Shown: positions 10,737 to 22,100 of the stretch, in pieces
How positions within the stretch are numbered: the first letter of the stretch is position 1
How the letters are laid out: each line of letters opens with the position of its first letter
Source of the DNA: Paracyclopina nana
Lineage: Eukaryota > Arthropoda > Copepoda > Cyclopoida > Cyclopettidae
Assembly (NCBI GenBank): GCA_019096065.1
Contig: JAGUCH010000003.1
Location: 5,208,001-5,272,000, forward strand
DNA: 64,000 nucleotides
Reading direction: 5' to 3'
Program-made: the position numbers and the translations under genes
Notes under the pieces: model-generated
Told to the model about the DNA's origin: nothing
Databases searched by the model: none
Seen by the model: the letters and a program-made list of their open reading frames with translations, nothing else

Positions 10737-12720
10737 ATGAGGATCCCTGTTATTATTCTGGGCTTGGCCTTGTCTGTTTCCGCCCAATGGAATCACGATA
10801 AAATTGTGGCTTGCTACTGGGGAGCTTGGTCATTTTACAGGTATATTTTAAAATTGGTCAAAACAATGTTCATTTGTGCTTAATGACAGATATTGATAGG
10901 ACTGGAGATGGTGCTTTCGATGTCGATGATATCGATCCTACCCTGTGCACCCATGGCTTCTATGGGTTTGCTGACATGAACAATCAGACTTTTACAATCA
11001 AAGTGATTGATCCATGGTAGTAGTAGCATTTAGTAGTATTTTTTGGCGACTCTTGCAATTTTCTCAACAAACATTAAAAGGTACGACTTGGGCCCGCAAG
11101 ATTGTCCCTTGGGAGCTGCCGAATGCAATTATGACAGCTACAGAAGATTCATCAAGTTGAAGGATAGAAATCCTGATTTTGTCCCCATGATCTCAATTGG
11201 CGGATGGAATGCTGGTTCAGGGGCCTACTCTATGATGGCCGCAGATCCTGCAAAGCGCAAAAGCTTCGTTGACAGCATCGCTGACTTCCTTGACCAATTT
11301 CCCTTTGAGGGCGTTGATCTTGATTGGGTAATCAATTGTGGATTTTTGAAAGGCATATTGCAAATTATATAGAATAATTGTTCTCTTTTTTGTAGGAATA
11401 CCCTGGTGCAAGAGAAGGCTCCGATCCTGAAAATGACAGGGAAAATTACAGCCTTTTAGTGAAGGAGATGTCTGAAATGCTCAAGCCCCGAGGCATGCTT
11501 TTCTCTGCTGCTGTCACTCCATCCAAGACAAGAGTGGAGGTCGGCTATGATATACCTTTCATCAGCCAATACTTTGACTTTATCAATGTCATGTCTTATG
11601 ACTATCACGGATGGTTCGAGGATCATGGCTACACTGGCCACAATGCTCCACTTTATAGGCGCGAAGAAGAGGATTTCGATGGTCATCCAGGATACTTTTT
11701 CAACGTTTTCGACACCCTTCGGGTCTACATCGAGAAAGGAGCACCCAAGGAGAAACTTGTCATGGGCATGCCATCTTATGGCAGAGGCTTCAAACTGAAC
11801 AACACAGAGGAAAATGGCTTGTACTGTCCTGCCAATGCAGGGATTCCCATGGGACCTTATACACTTCAAAATGGTATTTGGGGCTATCAGGAGATCCTGC
11901 AAGCTCAAAACAATGACACGCTGATCAACTTGCCAGAGGCAAAACCTCATGGCTGGCACGTTGAAGTGGACGACTGCTACAAAGCTCCTTACATGGGTGA
12001 ATTACATAACATTAAATATTTTTAGAAAGCCGTTTTCAACTTCTCTGTTTTTAAGTCAATGGGCCCTACTGGATTGGCTATGATGATGTTGACTCTTTCA
12101 CTACTAAAGTGAAGTATGTCAACTTTTTGGACATTGGCGGTGTCATGATGTGGTCCATCGATACTGACAACTTTAGGGGAGACTTTGGAATGAAAACCTT
12201 CCCACTTCTGCGAGTAGGACCAAAGAAATACAATACATCTGCAATATTAAGTTCAGCACTTTTCATTTATAGGCTGTGCATGACACCATTGAAAGTGAGG
12301 AAAAAATGGATCCCGAAAATCCAAGGTGTAAAGGAACTGCACCCATGTGCGATTTGTTTGCTACCACTACAGAAGAACCAACCACCACGACAACTACGAC
12401 CACTACAACCACCTCTACTACTACCACAACTGAATCAACAACCACTTCAGATTCGGGATCAGGAGAGTGCACCATGGCCAATGATGTCATTGCTCATCCC
12501 GGAGATTGCCACAAATACTTCATGTGCATCGCTAATCCCAATGGCGGATATGACCTTCAGGTACTAGTTATTTACAATAGCTTATAAATGCTAAGATAAG
12601 CGTGACACATTTACTAATCATAATCCTTAGGAATACACCTGTGGTGATTGGGTGTTTGATCCTAATATCGATGCTTGCACAGATCCTAGTCTACCATCAA
12701 ATGAAAACTTGTGCCCGTAA
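10737..12720 (+). CDS. Secreted chitinase (GH18 plus CBM14)
   Basis: Seven exons (10737-10840, 10900-11016, 11081-11327, 11396-11996, 12056-12213, 12273-12560, 12631-12720) give 534 residues. In order these are a signal peptide (MRIPVIILGLALSVSA), a GH18 barrel (YWGAWSFYR; SIGGWNAGS; FEGVDLDW|EYPG with the catalytic Glu as first codon of exon 4; MSYDYHGWF; GMPSYGRGF; MMWSIDTDNF), a Thr-rich linker, and a six-Cys CBM14/peritrophin domain. It should hydrolyse chitin outside the cell in cuticle or gut lining. The first Asp of the DxxDxDxE motif is Glu here; the two inner Asp and the acid Glu are kept, so activity is likely. A poly(A) signal lies at 12751. Confidence 0.95.
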
Positions 12721-12886
12721 ACCACAACCCGAATGCTATTTTAAGCTTTCAATAAATACCTATGATTGAAGTTTCGAAAAATCGAGTTTATTTCGATGCT
12801 TTTAAACAGCATAGCTCTCTTTTTTCAAAGAAGTTTATCTACATTAATTAAAGTTTTTAACCGCGCTCGCAGCTTTGCTAAGCTCT

Positions 12887-14381
12887 CCCAACCAGGAAAA
12901 ATTTTCCCGTGCTGTATCGCTTTTCGCGAAACAAGAACTACTTTTCGATCCGACAAGGTTTACCAAGATAGTGCATCGAAAAGTAGTATAATGGTGAGAC
13001 CACTTTTGAGTACATTTGATGTGCAAAGTAATGTCAGCCTAATTTCCTTAAAGTAGTCTCAAACTTGTATTTGTTTTCAACAAATATATTTTTTTCCCTT
13101 ATATTAGGTTTTGATGATCCTTCTGCAAATGGGTTTTGGCACAAGTAGTTGCAGATGTCAGAGTGATCGGAAGAGTTCTTTTTCTACAATTCTTGGGACT
13201 ACTTTAGAGCAATTCGTGATTGAAAAATGAAAGTTAAAATTGCTCATGAACTTTGTTTACAATTTTGTCCATTTCCGTTTCCCCTTGGCCACTACGAGCT
13301 CGGCGCTGCCGAAATCGACTCGGGAGCCGGCCAATTTTGGATTCGAATTAGACAAGCTCAGGGGGCTTGGACTTGGCAAAAACTCAGGCTTGAAGACTAC
13401 GCGGGCTCGGCGCTGCTGAAATCAACTCGGAGCCGGCGATTTTGGACTACCGGAAAGACAAGTTTGGATTCAAATAAGACAAGCTCGATCAGGGGCCGAG
13501 CGCAACGCTGCCGAAATCAACTCGAAGAAGTGGGCCATTTTGGACTACGGGAAAGACAAGTTTGGATTCGAATAAGGCAGGCTCTGGGGCCTTGGACTTT
13601 GGCAAAAACTCAGGCTTGGCTTGGAGACTACGAGCTCGGCGCTGCGCTGCAGAAATCGACTCGGGAGCCGGCAATTTTCGACTACGGGAAAGACAAGTTT
13701 GGATTCGAATAAGACAAGCCTTGGACTACGAGCTCGGCGCTGCTGAAATCAACTCGAAGAAGCGGGCCGTTTTGGATGCGGGAAAGACAAGTTTGGATTC
13801 GAATAAGGCAGGCTCTGGGACCTTGGACCTTTGGCAAAAAACTCAGGCTTGGAGACAAATTATTTAAGTGATTAATAAAATATTGCTGCATATGACATCA
13901 AACAATGCCATTTGATTTGCTGAAGGCCTCAGCAAGAGGCCAATGGCTGTAGGCAAGGCAAACGCAGCCTTCATAACCGCGGATTCAAAACAGTTTTTTG
14001 CGCATAGCGGTCAGATTTTCGGATTATCGTGCTTGAAAACAAGTACAAGGTTTCGTTTATTTGCAAAAAGAAGTTAGCTTGCTACAACTACTTTTCGATA
14101 ACAACCATGTCAAACCTCGTTTAGATTGTCGTAGTCCACATGGCATTAGCATTTCTTCCGTCCACTTGAGTGCTTGGCATCTCCAAAATGGCTGACTAGT
14201 TTTGGAACCGGCGGTTGAGAAAAAGAGTTAGTCTATGAGACTTAGCGTCGACAAGTGCGGCTGACTAGTTTGGCACATAGTGAGAGATGTTTGTCAAGAT
14301 CTAGTTGATGGAGAGTACGGAAAACTTATACTACTTTTCAATCGTTCACCGACAAGTCAAACCACGATTTTCCTGGTTGGG
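12887..14381. mobile_element. Non-autonomous DNA element with CCCAACCAG terminal inverted repeats
   Basis: The left end at 12887 reads CCCAACCAGGAAAA and the right end at 14368-14381 is its exact inverse. The same terminus, CCCAACCAGAAATT, bounds a second, shorter element at 41947-42231. Inside both ends the motif ACTACTTTTCGAT recurs near the termini in both orientations (about 12930, 12975 inverted, 14088, 14329), as expected of subterminal transposase-binding sites. No transposase is encoded. The middle is a GC-rich minisatellite (13285-13858). I could not find a convincing target-site duplication, so the superfamily is open. Confidence 0.55.
13285..13858. repeat. Degenerate minisatellite, about 5 units of 95-135 bp
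   Basis: Units share the blocks GAGCTCGGCGCTGC, GAAATCRACTCG, GGAAAGACAAGTTTGGATTC and GGCAAAAACTCAGGCTTGG, with blocks dropped in some copies. Copies begin near 13297, 13405, 13498, 13629 and 13725. The array is clearly more GC-rich than its surroundings and lies within the 12887-14381 element. Confidence 0.8.
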
Positions 14382-14550
14382 CTCATTGAGCAGATTCTCA
14401 AATCATAATATTGTTTTCATATTTCCAAACTTTATGTTACATGAAAACTTAGAATTAAGATATTTTATATGATGGAAAGCAATTTTCGCATGTATAAATC
14501 AGTTTACCAATTCATCTCACTTTATTCAACTACACATATAATATCTGTTT

Positions 14551-14730
14551 ATATACGTAAACAATTTATAAAACAAGCTAATAAAATAGCTGAGCAAATT
14601 TTGTAAAGTAAAAATCGAGTGGCAACTTTGCGGGCTCGAGCTTGCGAGAGCCAAGTGATGCTATGAGATTTTTACTTTGCAAAATGAGCTCAGATATTTT
14701 GTAAGCCTGTTTTATAATTTGTTTACATAT
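14551..14730. mobile_element. Foldback (palindromic) miniature element, copy 1
   Basis: A 180-base sequence whose outer 60 bases on each side are inverted copies of each other, with GTAAACAA and TTGTTTAC near the ends. The centre is GC-richer and contains GGGCTCGAGCTTGCGAGAGCC-like pairing. A second copy, about 90% identical by eye, lies inverted at 16064-16246. Likely a miniature foldback transposon; family not recognised. Confidence 0.6.
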
Positions 14731-14814
14731 ACAGCCTGAGTCGTCAAATACTTAACACGTTACAAATACTTTTAGATTGAAAGTGTAAAGTATTTGACGA
14801 CTCAGGCTGTATAT
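14727..14814. repeat. Hairpin with 27-bp perfect arms
   Basis: Bases 14727-14753 (core ACAGCCTGAGTCGTCAAATA) are perfectly complementary to 14788-14814, with a 34-base loop. The hairpin begins at the right edge of foldback copy 1. The direct repeat TTTTATATGATGGAAAG lies on both sides of the pair (about 14463 and 14820). Confidence 0.85.
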
Positions 14815-14843
14815 ACGATTTTATATGATGGAAAGTAATTTTC

Positions 14844-15238
14844 AAATGTTAATGAAGTTACCAGACCAGGCAATCTCGACTTATCATCTGATCCATTACT
14901 TTGAAGGGTAGGATTGAGAGGCCCTCAGAAGGGCAGGAGTAGTTGAAAGCGTTGATCAGTCAATTAAAAATTGTGCATTTTGAATTTGGCACTTTTTGGG
15001 GCTAAAAGATGTGTTAGATTAAGTTTTTTCTGGTATCTCTGATAGAAACTCTACTCTTCTACTAAGCTCAGCTCAGCTTAGAAGAAGAAAAAAGGAATTC
15101 TAACATCAACTTTTCTAACTGTATTGGTAGCTCAGTCAGTACTCTTGCACTACTGAGGGCCTCTCAACCCAGGCCCTCAAAGTAATGGATCAGATGCTAT
15201 GTCGAGATTGCCTGGTCTGGTAACTTCATTAACATTTT
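14844..15238. repeat. Long inverted repeat, about 85-bp arms
   Basis: Arm 14844-14927 (core ACCAGACCAGGCAATCTCGA) pairs with arm 15153-15238 in inverse orientation, with few mismatches. About 225 bases separate the arms. No open reading frame of note lies in the spacer. Probably a miniature inverted-repeat element. Confidence 0.75.
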
Positions 15239-15442
15239 TATATACTGTAATACGATTTCCTCGTGTTATAATTCAGTTTACCGATCCGACTCAGCTCTTT
15301 TATATCACAGTTCTTTCTAAGCAATTTGGGGGATATTAAATACTTAACAGCCCTTGAATCAAATTTGAGAGATTTTAAGTAATTTAATGCCCCTCATATT
15401 CCATGGAAGTAATGCAAATTCCAAAGAAGTTGGAAAAAGGGA

Positions 15443-15514
15443 GGATCAACCAAGATTCGAACCTCAGACAGTTGGATTAGCATCCCAATGCTCTAACCAC
15501 TGAGCTATGGAAAC
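15443..15514 (-). pseudogene. tRNA-like sequence, possible Ser(GCT) anticodon
   Basis: Read on the minus strand it has an intact A box (TAGCTCAGTGG), a perfect D stem (GCTC/GAGC), an anticodon stem TTGGG/TCCAA around loop ATGCTAA, and a B box GGTTCGAATCT. A T-run that could end Pol III transcription follows. The acceptor stem pairs poorly and the long variable arm of a true tRNA-Ser is missing. It is therefore a tRNA pseudogene or the head of a tRNA-derived SINE. Confidence 0.5.
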
Positions 15515-15587
15515 ATCATGATAATTGCATGCTATCTATAGGACTTTAACCATAATTTTAGCCAGATAAAGAAAAAAAGTTAGTTGA

Positions 15588-15659
15588 GGAATGACTGGGG
15601 TTTGAACCCTAGACTCCTGAATCAAGAGCCTAGCGCTCTAACCAATGTGCCATAGGAAC
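15588..15659 (-). pseudogene. tRNA-like sequence, possible Lys(CTT) anticodon
   Basis: Same strand and layout as the tRNA-like sequence about 75 bases away: A box TGGCACATTGG, loop CTCTTGA, B box GGTTCAAACCC, then a run of seven T downstream. The acceptor stem is mostly unpaired, so a working tRNA is unlikely. Two such units side by side suggest tRNA-derived SINE heads. Confidence 0.4.
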
Positions 15660-15829
15660 ACATCTGAAGAAATGGATTTTGAAAGTCTATTTAATTGCTC
15701 CCAACCCACTGGATGCTAGCTAATGAGAGCCAGTGATATTCACATAGCAACTAAAACCGAGCAGTATTTTCTAGGGCACGGGGCAGCCCAGTAACTTCAT
15801 TAAAACACTCAAAAATCGTATTACAGAAT

Positions 15830-16040
15830 ATAAAATTGTATATTCCGAGCTGGGGCACGTAAAATTGGGTCATTAAATAGCTGACCTCGGATTTTAAAAT
15901 GGAAAAACACTCGTACAATTACAGCCCTCGCAGGCTCGGGCTAGTAAAGCTGTACTCGAGTTTTCCCATTCTAAAATCCTCGCTCAGCTATTTAATGACC
16001 CTACTTTACGTGCCCCAGCTCGAAATAAATAACTATAAAA
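15830..16040. mobile_element. Foldback element, about 200-bp palindrome
   Basis: The left half (core CGAGCTGGGGCACGTAAA then TCATTAAATAGCTGA) is repeated inverted in the right half with few mismatches, around a centre near 15930 that contains GCCCTCGCAGGCTCGGGC. It has the same architecture as the two foldback copies nearby but a different sequence. It encodes nothing. Confidence 0.65.
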
Positions 16041-16063
16041 TTATTTTGCATCATATGAATCGA

Positions 16064-16246
16064 ATATATATGTAAACAGATTATAAGCAGGCTTACAAAA
16101 TATCTGAGCTCATTTTACAAAGTAAAAATCTTGAAGCATCACTTGGCTCTTGCAAGCTCGAACCCGCAAAGTTCCCCTCGATTTTTACTTTACAAAATTT
16201 GCCCAGCTATTTTATTAGCTTGTTTTGTAATTTGTTTACATATATA
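16064..16246. mobile_element. Foldback miniature element, copy 2 (inverted)
   Basis: Inverse copy of the element at 14551-14730, with the same central block (here CTTGGCTCTTGCAAGCTCG) and the same GTAAAC/GTTTAC ends. Together the two copies form an outer inverted repeat around the whole 14.7-16.1 kb interval. Confidence 0.6.
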
Positions 16247-16667
16247 AATAGATATTATTTTTGTGGACATTACAATTTACGTAGAATTACATAATTTTTC
16301 ACATAAGTTTATGTAAAATCAAATATTTCTGCTGAAAATTATATAGGTTTTTTTAAAAATTGAATATTCTGAGTTTGCACGCCAGAAAGATGCTTAACTA
16401 CATCAGAGCTGTACAGATAAGAGTATAACAAACCGAGTTGCACCTCTATTATTTACCGGCCCTGTGCCAGACTATGCTGTGGTGAGCTTCTTGACGAAAT
16501 TTTAATAGACCACCAATGGATTATGCATCATCTCATTTAAGGATTTAGCAAGATATTGACTCAAAATGCCAAATGGGCTTGGATTTTTTTCTGAACATAT
16601 CTGGTAGCTTAACAGAAAAAGCGTGAGATTAGCCGACTTGCCAAGAATTTCGCGCGCAAATCGAACC

Positions 16668-17078
16668 CAGGATGACCAGAAAATTTGAGTGGGTTGTAGC
16701 CAGATTTTCCCCTTTATTAGCCACGTTTGGCTATCTCAGAAAAATTGCTCAACTTAGCCACAAATTGGTAAAAAATAGCCACATTTTTAGGAATTTTCAT
16801 GATAAAATTAGTTATTGGAATTGTTATGGATTAAATCAAGTATTTACTTATGATTTTCTTTTTATAATGGTGGCAAAAGATTTTTGAAAAAGTCAGCCAT
16901 TTTTGCAAATTTCATTTTTCCCCCTGCTTTTTTGATGATTTTCAAGCGTTTATTAAGTAAAAATATCAAATTTTCGGACTTTTTAAAAATAGCTAAAATG
17001 GCTATGGCTATTCAGGCTAAATTTCCGTAGCCACACACGGGTCAAAAATAGCCACTTTGGCTATAAATAGCCACATCT
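16668..17078. mobile_element. hAT-type MITE of the AATAGCCACA family, right end eroded
   Basis: Starts CAGGATGACCAGA and runs parallel to the complete copy at 61953-62396, with the same AATAGCCACA-type motifs throughout. The match stops at 17078, before the right terminal repeat, which is replaced by unrelated sequence. Its left flank contains a tRNA B-box-like string (minus strand GGTTCGATTTG), so it may have landed in a SINE. Confidence 0.7.
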
Positions 17079-17210
17079 CGCGCCAGATTATTTATTGCCC
17101 TGCCTCGCGCTATGAAGAAAATGACATTAGCGGCTTTTTTTTAGCGCCCCCTTCACTTAGACGAAATAACTTAAATAGGTTGAGTTATTACAAGTTACTT
17201 TTTACCGTCA

Positions 17211-17418
17211 ACTCTCAACAACAGCTGACCTTTTTTGGAAATACAGCTCAAAACTCAAAAGTCAAACTGCAACTCCGATTGGAACGAAAACTTGAGGTGT
17301 TCATGGTTTCACGGTGAAACTACCAAATACCTAATAAAATATAGTAGAAAGTGGAACAAAAATGGGCAGATGTCGTGCTACCGTAGCGTAGGCCGGACGG
17401 CCACCTCTAGGCTGTTTT
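17211..17418 (+). repeat. Interspersed repeat copy (second copy at 51664-51885)
   Basis: About 200 bases starting CTCAACAACAGCTGA and ending TCTAGGCTGTTTTT. They match the reverse complement of 51664-51885 at roughly three bases in four, sharing CTCCGAT.GGAACGAAAA and GTCGTGCTACCGTAG. No coding content. Family not recognised. Confidence 0.65.
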
Positions 17419-17905
17419 TTGGGTGAAGACCAATAATTTGGTGCATGCATATTAATATTAAAAAGACTTTTCTAAAATAAGAATGCTTTAGAAGACTATT
17501 CCAATACGGAAGATGCCAGCCCACGCCAATTCTCCACAAAATTCAAGGATTTTCGCTTCACTGCCTTATGTAGTGAACCCACCGCCAAGTTGACAAAAAT
17601 GACAAATTTTCTTGCATTCACGTTGGTCAAACTGTTCATCGCATGCGGCCAAAACTGCACACTGTGCTGGCATGATAGTGCTTACATGCTGGATGTGCGT
17701 TGGTGGCATCCATCTACTGTAAGCACTTAAGCGGCGAGGGGTCATAGAAAACATATGTGTCATTTCTAGCTGTAAACATCGCACTCACAAATCTCTTGTG
17801 TGGATGAGTGCAAACAACTCCAGGTTTGAGGACGCTTGATCAACGTGAAGAAAACATCGTTTTGAAACAGATGCTAGCATTTCAGTGACACAAATAACTT
17901 TCACT

Positions 17906-18909
17906 ATGGTAAGCACAGAGGAGGTAGAATTTTAACTAATGCATATGCAAGACTCTTTTATCTTTTAGAGGGAATGGACCAAGGAATTGAATGGCAACCA
18001 GAAGCCCAACTTTGCTGGATTTGTTGTGATTGGTGCTGGCCTACCAAGAACTGGAACTAACTCACTAAGAACGGCATTGAATGTCGTCCTAGATGGTGCA
18101 GTGTACCATATGTTTCAGGTGGCCTTTGGCGAAAAAGTGGATGCTCTGTTTTGGGAAAGGGCATTGAAACGCAAGTTGACACCTCGAGAATGGAAGGACT
18201 TTTTGGAAGGTCGCGGATTCAGAGGAGGGGTGGACTTTCCAATATCCATGTTTTACAAGTATGACAATAACATTGAAAAAAATCATTAGCTAAACTGTTT
18301 ACCATTTTTCTAGAGATCTGATTGAAGCTTTTCCCGATGCAAAGGTCATTTTGACTGAGCGAGAGCCGGAAACTTGGTATGAATCTGTGAAAGGCAGCAT
18401 TTACAACATTCGAAACCTTCATCGCTTTTTCCCTGTGAATTTGTACTTGTGGTACCAAGGGATCTACAACAACTTGCGAATGACCAATGTGATCTCATCC
18501 GCACCTCCACCAGGAATGAAGAAAGGTAACAAAACTTACGCTCGTCTATTTTAACATGTCACTTTGACTTCCATAATTTGCAGGGATGTTTCAAGTAATT
18601 GGCGAAGGAAAGGAAGCATCCGTGCAGTTCTACAACGAATGGGTAGAGCAAGTCAAAGCTACGGTGCCGCGGGAGAAGCTACTGATTTTCAATGTCAAAG
18701 AAGGCTGGAAGCCCCTATGCGATTTCCTTGATTTACCCATTCCAAATCAACCGTTTCCAAGAACTAATGACACAGCTGCCATGCAAGGGCATATCATCAG
18801 GGGGAAACTTGAGTCAATCGTGTACATGTTGGGAATTCCAATCATATCGGCAGCTTTGTTTTATTACTTTTTCGGAAACACAATCATGAGGGTTCTGGGC
18901 TGGAATTAG
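17906..18909 (+). CDS. Sulfotransferase, membrane-tailed (Sulfotransfer_4-like)
   Basis: Four exons (17906-17908, 17969-18258, 18314-18525, 18584-18909) give 276 residues. The first exon holds only the ATG before GTAAGC; phase and the absence of an upstream in-frame ATG favour it. The 5' PAPS-binding loop GAGLPRTGTNSL is at about residues 21-32 and the 3' phosphate-binding TEREPETWYESV near 115. A C-terminal hydrophobic helix (GIPIISAALFYYFFGN) could anchor the protein. This family transfers sulfate from PAPS, usually to unknown acceptors, and is common in crustaceans and other invertebrates. It is followed after 195 bases by rotatin on the same strand. Confidence 0.8.
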
Positions 18910-19104
18910 AAAACGAACTTTTTTGTGCGTAACCACTTATTTTGAAGCATCATCAGAGTAAGTTTTCTTATGAATTTAAACACTTATTAAAGCAATGAAT
19001 CTTTTTTTAAGAGGTTGCGCAAGCAAACAAAATGTTCCGCCAAATCGTTGGCGCAAATACTGAGCAATTTCAAAATAAATACCTGACAACACAAATCCTG
19101 AATC

Positions 19105-22100
19105 ATGGAAGAGCTTGTGTCAAAATTAAAATCGCCCATTCTGGAAATTAGAATTCGTGCGTTGGAAAATATTGCCCAAAAACTCAAACATAATATCCTC
19201 AAACTTGACGAGCTAGTCGAGAAAACGGATTGTTGTGCCATTTTGACTCAATGGTTTTCTGACAAATTGGATGACGGAAATGTCATCTCAAAGTCAACTT
19301 TGCCTGAACTACCTACAATAATCAGACTTTTGTCCAAGTTTCTTGAAGATTCTGTGAATGGAAAGCAAATTTTGGCTCAGCATAACCTGAAAGCAGTCCT
19401 TCAATCTTGGCTTGACAGATACCGAAAGTATCAAGATTTGTCAGTCGTAGAGTCAATAGAAACTATTTTAATCAAGCTGAATCATGACTCAGATGAAAAG
19501 TCGGACACTCAACCAATGTCGTCTTATGGCTGCGGTGCATCAGTGAAAAGTTCAATTCTCGAGACACCCAACGATGATTTCTTGGCTCAAAGAAACTTGT
19601 CTTTGCCTCCGCATTTGCTCGAAGATCAATTGAAACGTACCCTGTCTCCTGTCACAAGGTCGTACATAAAGCGAGTCACCTTCGTCACTGATCACGAGCT
19701 TGATGAGTTTAATGAAGCCGACAAAAACTTTTTAACAGTGTTGCCATCACCGTTTCAGTGGAGCCCTCTGTCAAAGTTAGACAGAGAAAAGTTACGGTCA
19801 ATTCATTCAGCGCTCACTTCCCATAAACCAGAGGTCATTCGTGATGCCTGCATTGAACTACAAAGTGATGTGTTCGACAACTTCCCTGCCGAGGTATTCA
19901 TACAGAGACCAGACTTGGTTTTTGGCCTTCAAGACGTCATCCTTATTAATCCCAACTATGCATTGAAGGCTCTAGCTGCTCAAGCTCTGGGTTGTCTTTG
20001 TCGGCAACTTGTGAAAAGATGGCTGCTTTGCTTGAAGCACAAATCGTCAAGGAAAGATAATTTACTGTCTATTACTGCCTCAAATCATCATGACGAAACA
20101 AACTTGGAACCACTCGACGAAGACGAGAGCTTTGCTGATCAGATCAACACTACCCAATTGAAAAAGCTGCAGCTCAATCCATTTGAGTTTTGTTTGATGT
20201 CAATGAGCACTGCTGCTTCGGCATTGCAAAACGCGTCAAACTTGCGAGCGGTGAATGCACTCAATTACTTGTTTGAATGCGGCCTCGATATGGTACCTAT
20301 CATTGTGCAAGGTCAAGTGAACTACCAGCAAGAAGCATATGAAAGCCTCAATGAAATTGAAAATGACCTTCTCAAGTGTTTGATGATACAACAAAAAGAG
20401 AATCGAGTCATCTACCTGCTATGCATCAAATTAGCCTTGAAATTCATGGATATTATGAAGCGAGAAGATTCAGGGCTTTCGGCCTTTTTAGACCACCATG
20501 TCGCTTATGACCCTACCTTGATGCTGAGCCACAAACACTTGCACGATAGGATAAAGTGTGAACGATTCAATGCTGTTGAAGAGGTAATGTGTGCCATGAA
20601 GCATTCAGTGAAAGTCTTTTTAAAGAATTCAGTGCCAAAAGTTGATGATTTGAAAAAGGCTCTGCCTGCTTTGCTATATCACGGAAATCACAAGGCTTTT
20701 ATCCCAATTGTGGTACTAGTTGCCAGATCAGCCCGAGATAGAGACCAGGCTCGACAAGTATCCTCTGTCTTGACGCAGTTAATGACATTTCCCGATGAAG
20801 TTGTTCGCTCAGAAACGCTTTTTCAGATGCATTCTTTAGTCCAAGAAATCCTAGGCGTGGGACAAGCTTTGGATATCGACGGTACTAAGAAGTTGGATTT
20901 ATCATTTATGATTCTTGACCGTGGAGAGATAGTGCTCGAGCTACTCAAAATTGACGATCCCCATTTAAGCAATCCTGCCATTGAAATTGTATTGTACCTA
21001 CTAAAATCGGAGCATATATTCGGCGGCAAGCTTTGGAAAGTTCTTAACGAAGAAGTCTTGAAACCGAACTTGGCATTGATTGAAACTAAAGTGGATGAAG
21101 ATCAGACAAATCTCATTCGATGGATTCAAGACAAATACTCCAAATCTTCCGATACTTTGTTAGCTCTGCGAGTGAATCTTAGGCTACTACTGACGAGCAA
21201 AAACACCAACGTTCGCAGGGAAGCTCAAAGCAACACCAAGACTTTAATTTCTCGCCAAGAAAACTCTGAGACTAAATTGCCCAGGTTTTCTCATCTGATC
21301 AAAATGGACTTGACTGAAAAGCTAACGAGTGGCCAGCCTGCTAAGCTAAACACCAGGCGAGTTCAAAGCAGTTGTCATTCTGTTTCAGTGAAAGACCTAT
21401 TGGACCTGATCAATCTTTCCCCGAGCTATGATGTTGTGACCAAGAAGAATGCTCTTGAAGAACTGAGGCTCGTCTTAGAAACTGCTGACGCTCAACAAGA
21501 GTTTGCATTGCACAAGGGTTACGACTTACTTATCAAGCTTATGGATGAGTGTCTGGAGGAGAGCAACCAAGATTGCATTGATATCTTGCCTGCTGCCATA
21601 GATTGTCTCAGTGTCTTATTAATTCTTGATCCCGAGCTTAAAAATGTCTTGAAAGAAGACCTGCTGCTCCTATTTATCCTGACGAGGTCGTTGTACTTGC
21701 TCAGTGATGGAAGCCGAGTTGTGACCTGTCTGTCTCTTATTTTGTTTAACAACTGGCTAGAAATTCAAGACTCCTTATTGACCTTACCAAAAGTGATGAC
21801 CGAGAGACTCAACTTCCCAATCCAAGTCATCTCCGTGGAGAAAAAACCATACGACATTATAGAGGTGCCAGAGGGTGCTCTTGGCCTACTCAAAGTATAT
21901 TGGAATTTAGCATGGTTCGGTGGAATTCATATCCTATCCGAATGGACCACCCCCATGCACGAGCCGCAGTTTTCTTCGAAATTGAATTTGGACCCTTCTG
22001 AGCTCACTCTCATCAAAAACTCGTTCAGTGAGGCAACCTTGGAAAAGCTCACATTGAATCTGAACAAGTCAAAAACCCATGGAGATTTTCACGATGGATT

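Noticed and set aside
13227-13891. Overlapping frames on both strands in the minisatellite
   Set aside because: They arise from the GC-rich repeat units, share repeated words and have no domain; not genes.
17566-17784. Cys-containing 72-residue minus-strand frame that could suggest a small secreted peptide
   Set aside because: No signal peptide, irregular Cys spacing, and no splice or promoter support.
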